Positions 47,001 through 59,000 of a DNA stretch of 64,000 nt are shown here, piece by piece. The notes under the pieces were generated by a model. It saw only the letters and a list, made by a program, of their open reading frames with translations, made no database searches and was not told the DNA's origin. Origin of the DNA: Pteria penguin (lineage: Eukaryota; Mollusca; Bivalvia; Pterioida; Pteriidae); NCBI GenBank assembly GCA_035048485.1, contig CM068580.1, positions 40,413,585 to 40,477,584 of the forward strand. Direction: 5' to 3'. Both the position numbers and the translations under genes were made by a program. The stretch's first letter is position 1. Each line of letters opens with the position of its first letter.

Positions 47001-50000
47001 TATTTCCTTATTTGTTGTATGAGCAAAGTATATAAAAGAGAGCTTGAGAAAGTGTTTTGTATTCAAATTATTTTCATAATTAAATTTTCACCGCAATGAA
47101 GGGGGAATGAAGGTGTTAACAGGTTAATTACAGTGATGCCGATGGGCCTTTTCAGTTCTGGACATCATGTTGAGTAAAGTGATTCCATTCTTTCTATCGG
47201 TGATCAATAGATACCGACTCTAGCACTTTGAATTATTTTTCACCTGGCCAATACTACCTTACAGATACGACGAGGAAACCCCAATTTTAATCCGTTCTTC
47301 AAATTAGGTCACTTATATAACAACACTGTGCATCGTTTTGGAGCAGTGTGTACCCCAATAAGCATTTGTCATTAGATATATATACTTCATATAATGATAA
47401 ATGTTACCGGAGTATTACCTGAAGGTAACTGGCCTGTTGCTGTGAATTTTTTAATTATTATTTCATATTTCAATATTTTCAATCTCATTATAATTTTTTG
47501 AATAAATTTGTATGTTTATTGCTAAATCTATTGCTATTTACCTGCAGTTTACCTTTAATGTGCATAGGTTGTAGAATTTTGGTATATAATATGTTTATAT
47601 TATTATGCAAACAACTAAAATTCTAGTTTTCCTTCTCTTTTTTGGGGGGGCTCTGCAGTGTTATCTTAATGTCAAAACTACTGACTGATTGTTGAAATTT
47701 CCTCACTCTAGGGACAGCTGGCAGAGGTTTTGGAAGAGGAGTATTGAGAGCAGACTTTATCAAAGATCCAGGGCAATCAAATACAGACAGTTTATCAAAT
47801 GGATTCTCAGATATGACTGTGTCAAAGCCTAGCTTTGGCTCTGGTCGTGGCGGCTTTGGATCTAAATCTGGAGGAGATGGTGATTCTCAACAGAATGGCT
47901 TTGGGTCATCTAATGGATTTGGTGGTAAAGGAAGCTTTGGTGGGAGAGGTGGAGGGGGTTTTGGGAAATCCGATGACAATAATAATGATAATAATAGAAA
48001 CAGTTCAGGAGGATTTGGTGGATTCAGTGGAGGAAGAGGAGGAGGATTTGGTGGAAATAAAGGTAATGGTGATTCCTCAGGAGGATTTGGTGGAGGAAGA
48101 GGAGGAGGATTTGGTGGAAATAAAGGAAATAGTGATTCCTCAGGAGGATTTGGTGGAGGAAGAGGAGGGGGAGGATTTGGTGGTAACAGAGGAGATGGTG
48201 ACTCCTCTGGTGGATTTGGTGGAGGCAAGTTAGATAATGTGTCCATTTATTTGATGAGATATGTAAGCACAAAATTTGGTTGATTTGTGTTTTATGGCTA
48301 CCTCAACTTCTAAAGAATCTAATATAAAAGATCCTTAGTTTTTTAGCTCACCTCAGCCAAAGGCTCAAGTGAGCTATAGTCATAGTGCGTCATCTGTTGT
48401 CATCCATCCATCGTTAACTTTTTCACATTTTTGACTTCTTCTATGGAACTCACATTTTTAACTTCTTCTATGGAACTGCATTACAGATTTGGATCAAACT
48501 TTGTATAAATGATGTACTCAAGGTCCTCTACTAAAATTGTGTTCGAGATCCAGATTCCCTCAGTGGTTGATCCAGGGCAGGGTCAAAAGTGCCCAAACAG
48601 TACCCCTCTTCAAAAATCATCTCCTTCAGAACCAGTGCATAAATGGGGAAACTAATTGCATTTCAACAATCCATAAAGATGGGTTATCAAAAATTGTGTT
48701 CAGGATTAAGATCCATCAAATAGAAATTTACACTTTTTTGACCTGTTTCTGGACTTAGTATTTTCAATGCAGGAAAGAGTCATGTTTTTCAGCTAATTGA
48801 TGTTGATGATTTCTTAATGACTATTTTAATTGTAATTATGGTAAGGAATATTATTGTGAAAGAATTTTGTCAATATCTCAATTTTTAAAATTTTTTATGA
48901 ATTTTTATGAAGTTGGGGTCAGGCCTCTGGGGTGGGGGAAAATTGATGGTGTCGGAAAAGCATGTCTGGGCTTCTCCTTAACTAAATGGGGAACAAAAGT
49001 TTTGATGGTATCATATGAAAGGATGTGGCTTGTAGTTGTGCATGTGGGTTTCAATGTTGGGGTCAGGTCCCTGGGGAAGGGGAGAATGGGTGGGGTCGGA
49101 AAAACTTGTCCAGGGTTCTCCTCCTTAACTAAAGGGGGGACAAAACTTTTGATGGTGTCATATGAAAGGATGTGGCTTGTAGTTGTGGATGTGGGTTTCA
49201 AAGTTGAGGTCAGGCCCTTGGGATGGGGGAAAATGGGCGGGTCGGAAAAGCTTGTCCGGGCTTCTCCTACTTAACTAAAGGGGGAACAAAACTTTTGATG
49301 GTGTCATATGAAAGGATGTGGCTTGTAGTTGTGCATATGGGTTTCAAAGTTGGGTCAGGCCCCTGGAATGGGGGAAAATGGGCGAGGTCGGAAAGGTTTT
49401 CCGGGGTTCTACTCCTTATTTAAAGGGGGAACAAAACTTTTGATAGTGTCATACGAAAGGATGTGGCTTGTAGACCACATTAAAATATGATGCAGGTGTA
49501 TCATGCACCCATTAGCGGTACACTATTTTTTAAGACTACCGAAAAAAAGGGGGGGAAGGAATGGGGTTGGCCATTTTTCACATTTTCAACTTTTTCTGCA
49601 AACTTTTGGAAGGATTTTAATAAATCTTGGTAGAAATAAGTCACTTATGATCCCTTTCAAATTCTATTGTTTTTGTCCAGACCTCTTTACAGGTGGTGCC
49701 ACCATAGTCCAAAGTAGGTCAGAAAAGAGTACCCTCCTTTGACAATATTCTTCTTCATACTGGTTGTATACAGAGACAAGCAGAATGCATAGAAATGATC
49801 TAGAGAGATGAGTGAAGACGTATTGTCATTTTGAAGGAATGTTACTTTGAAAGAATTTTGTCAGTATCTCAATTTTTGGATTTTCTATTAATTTTTTTAA
49901 GACTTCCAAATGAGAGTGTATAGGGACAATTCTTCACATTTTTAACTTCTGCTGTTATACCAAATGAAAGATTTTAATGAAACATGGTATACATGAAGTA

Positions 50001-53000
50001 CTTTAGGTCCTCTTTCAATTTTGTACATTTCATCCAAAATGGTGAACAGATAATGCCACCATGTCTAAAAGGTAGGTCTCACAATGGTACATATACCACT
50101 TGGTAATTGAAATATGGAGAGTAGCAGTTCAAATCCAGCTGTGGTCAAATTATTTTTTTCATTTCTTTACACATCTAAGTAAGTTTTAGATGTTTCTCAA
50201 CATGTGAAATTAGGCCATTTTAAGTTGGATTTGGACAATATTTGAAACAATTGTTGTTCATGACCCAGACTTGAAATCAGTCAACAAAAAGCCCCACCTA
50301 AAGAAAATGACTAACTTGTTGACCTGAATCACATCTTGCAGAAATAAAAGAATGCTTCCTCCCTGCATGAATGATCTTCTAGGTACTCAGGTGAGTGATA
50401 TAGACCAACTTGGGCCTCTTGTTTTTTTTATCCGAGATAAATGTATCATAGATTATAATTCATTTGCATGAGCTGTATAATAGTGCTAGATGTTGTTTAT
50501 TTTGCAAGGAGCCTTGTTTATGACAAGTGAATCTCTTGCTTTTCCACCAATACCCAGGAATTTATTCAGTGATTACCACTATATTTTCTAGGATTTGGAG
50601 GAGGAAACAGACCTGCTAGGTGAGTACATATTTTCCTTGCACTATATGGAGACTGGTTTTACACTTTACTTGCATTTTGTGCTAGTGCCCTGTAGCATAG
50701 CATAAGTAATTAGGGTCCCACGTCATAAGCAGGTGCCTTTTAGCAGTCATTCTGTCTGTCAGCAAAAAGCTTAACATGGGCCATATGTAATATACTGTCA
50801 CAGACAGAGCTTTCATATTTGGCATGCATGTTCCTTATGACAAGACCTTTCTGTTGGTACTAAAATTTTTTGATCATGTGACCTTGACAATGACCTTTGA
50901 CCTGCATTTGAAAAACTGACATTGACCATAACTATTGAACTGTTACAAGTATTGCTTTCATATGTGGTATCTGTGTTCCTTATGAAAAGACCATTACGCT
51001 GGTACCTTTAGTCAGTTTTATTGTTTCTCTATATGTTATATAGGTAATCCTTGGGAATGGAACATAGAGATAGTCAGAAAGATTAAGATTGTACCTTGTA
51101 AATTTGACGTGATCCTGATCCCCTCCTGTTTTATTGCTCTTCAATACACATCCTGCTAAATACTGTGTAGAATAACTATATTTATACAGTGCTCTTCTGG
51201 TGATTGTTATTGAAAGACAAATAATGATTTGAAATATCATTAAATATTAAATAAATGTAAATATTAAAGATGGATTATATATGCATCTTATTATGATGAT
51301 TACAGAGGAGGAGGTTTTGGTGGTAACTCTAGTGGCGGAGGTGGTGGTTCTGGTAAGTTTTATGACATGTATGTAATATGTGAATTCCTGGTACAACATT
51401 GAGGATATGAATTGCGATTGTCTCTCTAACTTTAACAGTAAATTGAACATGGTATTTTATGTATCAGAGAGATGTGTCATCGCCTGGACTTTTAAATTGT
51501 GGTCAATTTAATGGTCAGAAGATAGTACTGTAAATCATTAGGCATTCTATTACTTTCATTAGGTCACCTGAGTAAACTCAGGTGACCTATTGCTATCTGT
51601 TTTCGTCCGTCGTCGTGCGTCGTGTGTTAACATTTGAACATTTTCAGCTTCTTTTCTGCAACCACTGAACCAATTTTAACCAAATTTGGCATAAAGCATC
51701 TATGGCTGAAGGGGAACAAAAATTGTGAATTTCATGGTGCCTGCTCCCCCAGGGGCTGAGGGGTGGGGCCAAAACCAGTAAAATTAATGCAATCTTTCAA
51801 AATCTTCTTCTTTACTCCTGGACACATAGCAGCCAAACTGTTGACATGACTGTATTCAGCATTGAGCCCTCTACCAAAATTGTGAAATTCATGGCCCCAG
51901 GGACAGGGGTTCTAGTGCTAGGGCGGGGCTAAAAATGTATATAGTGAAAATGCCTTATTTCTTTGAAAATCTTCTTCTCTGCTCCTGGGTATTAAATAAA
52001 CTAACTAAGTACATAGTTATGATGAGCAAGAGTGCCTCTACCAAAATTGTGAATTTTATGGCCCCAGGGTCAGGGGTTCTGGTGTTAGAGCGGGGCCCTA
52101 TATGGATTATATAGTGAAAATGCATTATTTCTTTGAAAATCCTCTTCTCTGCTCCTGGGTATTAAATAAACCAACTAAGTACATAGTTATGATAAGCAAG
52201 AGTGCCTCTACCAAAGTTGTGAATTTTATGGCCCCAGGGTTAAGGGTTCTGATGTTAGGGTGGGGCCCTATTGATTATATAGTGAAAATGCATACATTCT
52301 TTGAAAATCTTCTTCTCTGCTTCTATCAAAGCACATAGTTATGATGAGCAAGGGTGCCTCTACCAAAATTGTGAATTTTATGGCCCCAGGGTCAGTATTA
52401 TGGTGTTAGGGTGGGGCTTTATTGATTATATAAAGAAAATACATTAATTCTTTGAATATATTTTCCTTTGCTCCTGGGTTCCAAGTATATATATTTCTGA
52501 TGAAAAAAGGTGCATCTAGCAAAATGGTTATTTTTAAACCCCCCCCCCCCCCCAAATAAATGGCCCCAGGGTCAGTGGTTCTTTTGGGGTGAGGTGCAAA
52601 ACTGGTTATAAAGTGGAAATGCATTTTCTCTTTGTTTATACTCCAATCAATCTCTGGGTATTAAGTAAATAGAGTAAGCATGCTAAGTTTATAAATAAAT
52701 AATGATAAGCAATAGTGCCTCTTTCAAAATTGTGCATTGTGAATTTCATGGTTTAAGACACGAACCAAAGTTATTTGAAAGTTGTTACACAATACTCAGG
52801 TGACCTATAAGGCCCGTGGGCCTCTTGTAGTATGAAATAATACTTCTTCATATTAACATTATGGTACTAAACAATATTTAATGAGAAGCTAAGGTAGTTC
52901 AGCCAACATCTTTTGCTGGGAGCCTCTTAAGCTCCCACATGCAGCTCATTTTTGTCCATATTGGAAGAAATGGAAAAAACTAGTTCTGCTTCACAATAGA

Positions 53001-56000
53001 CCTTGGGTACCTACATGTACATGAAGTTTTCCGTGTGTGGTATTAAACAATAAACATAATAATCTTGTGACTTTGACATCTGTATTTTGGGATTTTTGTT
53101 TATGACCAAGCATTCAGAGTTTTTACATGAATATCTTTTTAGCAAAATTGTAGCGCTTTCCTTTATTATCTATTAACACAGGGCCTTTGTTGTTTGTTTT
53201 CTCTAAATTTGTTTATAAAAGAAATGACTCTACACAGGTTGCAGAAAGTGTGGAGAAGATGGACATTTTGCTAGAGAATGTCCCAACTCTAATGCTGGTG
53301 GTGGAGGTGGTGGTGGCAGAACATGCCACAAGTGTGGGGAGGAGGGACACTTTGCCAGAGAATGTCCTCAAGGAGGAGGAGGTGGTGGTGGTGGTGGTGG
53401 TGGTGGTATGTAATTGAAAGAAGTGTTTACAACTTGTACATTTTGAACCTCGAAAGTGCAGAAGTATTTTGAGTTAACGAGTTGTACAGTTTAGATTTGT
53501 GAAACAGCACCATATTTACTTGACAATTATAGTCACAAAGGACATGCTGTCCATGTTATACCTCCGCCTGTCTAGAAAGAGGATTTGCATTGTCCAGGTG
53601 CAGTGCTTGTCCATTCTTTTGTTGTCCCATTCAATTTTGTCACAAGTCGGTCACTTTGTGATAGATTTTGACCAAACTTGTACAAATATTCTTCAGAATA
53701 TAAAGGTCTGTTATGGTTTTGACTCCGGTCATGTGACCTATTTCAGGGTTGCTGCATGATGTGTTATAACCTTTTTGGAATAAATTATAATCTTTTGTGC
53801 ATGTGGTTTCTAACAATTAAACTAATCATGACTTGGAGAAGAGGACAAAAATACAGAGGTTTAATAATTTGTACATGTAATATTGGTAAATCAATATAGT
53901 GCAGGGTTTGTTGTGACAAAATTATCTAGACATTGATACGTAAAATGGGCTAGAAACTGTCGTGCAAAAAAGTAAAGAAAAAGGAATATTGTGGGCGTTC
54001 TATTTTTTTTTTATTTACACAATAGGAAGTGATGGGAAATGCTTCAGATGTCAAGAAAGTGGTCATTTCTCAAAAGATTGTCCAAATAAACCAGCCATTG
54101 GTGAGCAAATCCCTTATTTCATTGTATTAGAAAGGATATAATTATTATGTGTATTAAGTACGTATATGCTTTGAAATGTAAGAGAATAATTCATTGATAT
54201 TGAATAACCCTCTAAAAAGTAGGTCGCACAATGGTACATATACCACTTGGTAATTGAAATATGGAGAGTAGCGGTTCAGATCCAGCTGTGGTCAAAAATT
54301 TTTTTCTTCATTTCTTTACACATCTAAATAAGTTTTTAGATGTTTCTCAACACTCAACATATGAAATTAGACAATTTTAATTTTAAGACTTCAAAAAAAA
54401 AAGGGGGGGGGAGGCAAAATGGTACCCCTCTTCAAACATCTTCTTCTCCAAAACCAGTACATATATTGGGAAACTAATTGCATTTCAACAATCTATAAAG
54501 ATGTGTTATTAAAATTTGTGTTCGGGGTTAAGATCCGTCAAATAGAAATTTACGCTTTTTTGACACGTTTTTAGCTCAGCTGAGCGTAGCTCAAGTGAGC
54601 TATTGTCATAGTGCAGCGTCCGTTGTCCGTCGTTAACTTTTCTACATTTTCGACTTCTTCTCCAGAACTGCTGCACAGAATTTCACCAAACTTCATAGAA
54701 AGTAAGTACTCAAGGTCCTCTACCAAATTTGTGTTTTTTATGCCGATCCGTGATCCAAGATGGCCGCCATTGGCTCTGATTGGTTGACACATTTTCGACT
54801 TCTCCTCCAGAACTGCTGCACAGAATTTCACCAAACTTCATAGGAAGTAAGTACTCAAGGTCCTCTACCAAGTTTGTGTTTTTTTTTTGCCGATCCGTAA
54901 TCCAAGATGGCCGCCATTGGCTCTGATTGGTTGACACATTTTCGACTTCTTCTCTAGAACTGCTGCACAGAATTTCACCAATTTCATAGGAAGTAAGTAC
55001 TCAAAGTCCTCTACCAAGTTTGTGTTTTTTATGCCGATCCGTGATCCTAGATGGCCGCCATTGGCTCTGATTGGTTGACACATTTTCAACTTCTCCTCCA
55101 GAACCGCTGCACAGAATTTCACCAAACTTCATAGGAAATAAGTACTCAAAGTCCTCTACCAAGTTTGTGTTTTTTATGCCGATCTGGGATCCAAGATGGC
55201 CGTCATTGGCTCTGATTGGTTGACACATTTTCGACTTCTTCTCCAGTACCGCTGCATAGAATTTCACCAAACTTCATAGAAAGTAAGTACTCAAGGTCCT
55301 CTACCAAGTTTGTGTTTTTTATGCCGATCCGTGATCCAAGATGGCCGCCATTGGCTCTGATTGGTTGAAACATTTTCAACTTCTTCTCCAGATCGGCTGC
55401 ACAGAATTTCATCAAACCTCATAGAATGTAAGTACTCAAGGTCCTCTACCAAGTTTGTGTTTTTTATGCCGATCCGTGATCCAAGATAACCGCCATTGAC
55501 TCTGATTGGTTGACACATTTTCGACTTCTTCTCCAGAACAGCTGCATAGAATTTCATCAAACTTCATGGAAAGTAAGTACTCAACATCCTCTACCACATT
55601 TATGTTTTTTATGCCGATCTGTGATCCAAGATGGCCGCCATTGACTCTGATTGGTTGACACATTTTCGACTTCTTCTCCAGAACCACTGCACAGAAATTC
55701 ATCAAACTACATAGAAAGTAAGTACTCAAGGTCCTCAACCAAGTTTGGTGTTTTTTATGCCGATCCGTGATCCAAGATGGCCGCCATTGACTGATTGGTT
55801 GACACATTTTCAACTTCTTCTCCAGAACCACTGCACATTTTTTCACATTTTCAACTTTTTCTACAAAACCACATGAAAGATTTTAATGAAACATGGAATA
55901 CATGAAGTACTAAAGGTCCTCTATCAATTTGATAAATTTCATTCAAATTGGTTAACAGATAATGCCACCCTGTCTAAAAAGTAGGTCTCACAATGGTACA

Positions 56001-59000
56001 TATACCACTTGGTAATTGAAATATGGAGAGTAGTGGTTCAAATCCAGCTATGGTCAAAAAATTTTTTTTCATTTCTTTACATATCTAAATAAGTTTTTAG
56101 ATGTTTCTCAACACTCAACATATGAAATTAGACAATTTTAAGTTTAAGACTTCCAAAAAAGGGGGGTGGCCATTTTTCTTATTTTCAACTTTTTCTAGAA
56201 AACTGTTGGAAGGATTTAAATAAATCTTGGTAGAAACAAGTCATTTATGATCCTCTTCAAATTCTGTTGTTTTCGTCCAGACCTCTTTACAGGTGGCGCC
56301 ACCATAGTAAAAAGTAGGTCACAAAAGAGTTCCCTCCTTAAAAAATATTCTTTTTCATACGGGTTGTATACAGAGACAAACAGAATGCATAGAAATGATC
56401 TAGAGGGATGAGTGAAGACGTATTGTCATTTTGGTTCCCTTCCAAAATCAAATTTTAGAATTTTTTTTTCGACATTTCTTTGGACTTGGTGATTTCAATT
56501 CAGAAAAGTGTCATTTTTCCTAGTTAATTGATAATGATGATTTCTTATAAAGTATTGTGATCATAGTTATGGTAAGTAATGTTACTTTGAAAGAATTTTG
56601 TCAATATCTCAATTTTTGGATTTTCTATGAATTTTTTAAGACTTCCAAATGAGGGTGTATAAGAACAATTCAATCACATTTTTCACTTCTGCTGTTATAC
56701 CACATGAAAGATTTTAATGAAACAAGGAATACATGAAGTACTAAAGGTCCTCTATCAATTTGGTAAATTTTTATCCAAATTGGTTAACAGATAATGCCAC
56801 CATGTCTAAAAAGCAGTTCTCACAATAGTACATATACCACTTGGTAATTGAAATATGGAGAGTAGCGGTTCAAATCCAGCTGTGGTCAAAATTTGTTTTT
56901 CATTTCTTTACACATCTAAATAAGTTTTTAGATGTTTCTCAACACTCAACATATGAAATTAGGCAATATAAGTTAGATCTGGACAATATTTGAAACAATT
57001 GTTGTTCATGACCCAGACTTGAAATCAGTCAACAAAAGGCCCCACCTAAAGAAAATGATTAACTTGTTGCTCTGAATGACTTCTTGCAGAGACAAAGGAA
57101 ATGCTTAATATCAAAATCACCTGAATGGATGTGCAAAAAAGTGTTGCTTTTTATTCTAGCCTGAAATAAAATTTGACATATTTTCAACATCTGTGTTGAC
57201 TTAGTGACATTAATGCAAAAATAAATGAATTCTTCCTTCATGCATGACTGATCATCTAGGTACTCAGGTGAGCGATATAGGCCCACTTGGGCCTCTTGTT
57301 TCTTGGTCAATGTTGTTAGATTGTTAGCTGGTCACTGGCGTGCAATAACCATGAACTCAAATGCTTTGAAGATGAAGAAAACGTACTTAATAAAGCTCAG
57401 AATCGAAATGGACAAAAATTTCTGGATCTATGTGGAACTGCTGGAAATTTTTTTTTTACATTTTGTGATAGAAAAAAATCGAATGCGGGGGTTAAAAATG
57501 ACATGCGGCAGGGCCTGAGAACGAATTCAGTTTTTTTAGCTCACCTGAGCCAAAGGCTCAAGTGAGCTATAGTCATAGTGCGCCGTCCGTCGTCGTCGTC
57601 GTCGTCCGTATTTAACTTTTTCACATTTTCGACTTCTTCTCTGGAACTACATTGCAGATTTGGATCAAACTTTGTGTAAATGATGTACTCAAGGTCCTCT
57701 ACTAAAATTGTGTTCGGGATCCAGATTCCCTCAGGGGTGGATCCAGGGCGGGACCAAAAGTGCCCAAAAGGGTACCCCTCTTCAAACATCTTCTTCTCCA
57801 GAACCAGTACATAAATGGGGAAACTAATTGCATTTCAACAATCTATAAAGATGGGTTGTTAAAAATTGTGTTCGGGGTTAAGATCCGTCAAATAGAAATT
57901 TACGCTTTTTTGACGTGTTTCTGGACTTAGTCATTTCAATGAAGAAAAGTGTCATGTTTTTCAGTTAATTGATATTGATGATTTCTTAATGACTATTTTG
58001 ATCATAATTGTGGTAAGGAATATTATTGTGAAAGAATTTTGTCATTATCTCAATTTTTGGATTTTTTATGAATTTTTTAAGACTTCCAAAAGAAAGGGGG
58101 GGTTGGCCATTTTTCACATTTTCAACTTTTTCTACGAAACCACATGAAAGATTTTAATGAAACATGGAATACATGAAGTACTAAAGGTTCTCTATCAATG
58201 TGGTAAATTTCATCCAAATTGGTTAACAGATAATGCCACCATGTCTAAAAAGTAGGTCTCACAATGGTACATATACCACTTGGTAATTGAAATATGGAGA
58301 GTAGCGGATCAAATCCAGCTGTGGTCAAAAAAAATTTTTTTTTTTTTTTACACATCTAAATAAGTTTTTAGATGTTTCTAAACACTCAACATATGAAATT
58401 AGGAATTTTACGTTTAAGACTTCCAAAAAAAAAAAAAGGGGGGGTGGCCATTTTTCACATTTTCAACTTTTTCTACAAAACTGTTTGGAACTACATTGCA
58501 GATTTGGATCAAACTTTGTGTAAATGATGTACTCAAGGTCCCCTACTAAAATTGTGTTCTTGATCCAGATTCCCTCAGGGGTGGATCCAGGGTGGGACCA
58601 AAAGTGTCCAAAAGGGTACCCCTCTTCAAACATCTTTTTCTCCAGAACCAGTACATAAATGGGGAAACTAGTTGCATTTCAACAATCTATAAAGATGGGT
58701 TATTAAAAATTGTGTTCGGGGTTAAGATCCGTCAAATAGAAATTTATGCTTTTTTGACGTGTTTCTGGACTTAGTCATTTCAATGAAGAAAAGTGTCATG
58801 TTTTTCAGTTAATTGATATTGATGATTTCTTAATGACTATTTTGATCATAATTGTGGTAAGGAATATTATTGTGAAAGAATTTTGTCATTATCTCAATTT
58901 TTGGATTTTTTATGAATTTTTTAAGACTTCCAAGAAAAAGGGGGGGTTGGCCATTTTTCACATTTTCAACTTTTTCTACGAAACCACATGAAAGATTTTA

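Noticed and set aside
48229..48234. GT donor for vasa exon 4
   Set aside because: Joining 48228 to 50592 produces a stop within ten codons. The GC donor at 48225 keeps the frame.
47835..48246. Other-frame ORFs across vasa exon 4, including a proline-rich minus-strand one
   Set aside because: Shadows of the GGN-rich coding repeat; phase and homology fix the true frame.
54571..55846. Series of minus-strand ORFs of 70-136 codons
   Set aside because: They are the 145-bp array read in one frame. Units shift frame relative to each other and give no stable protein repeat.
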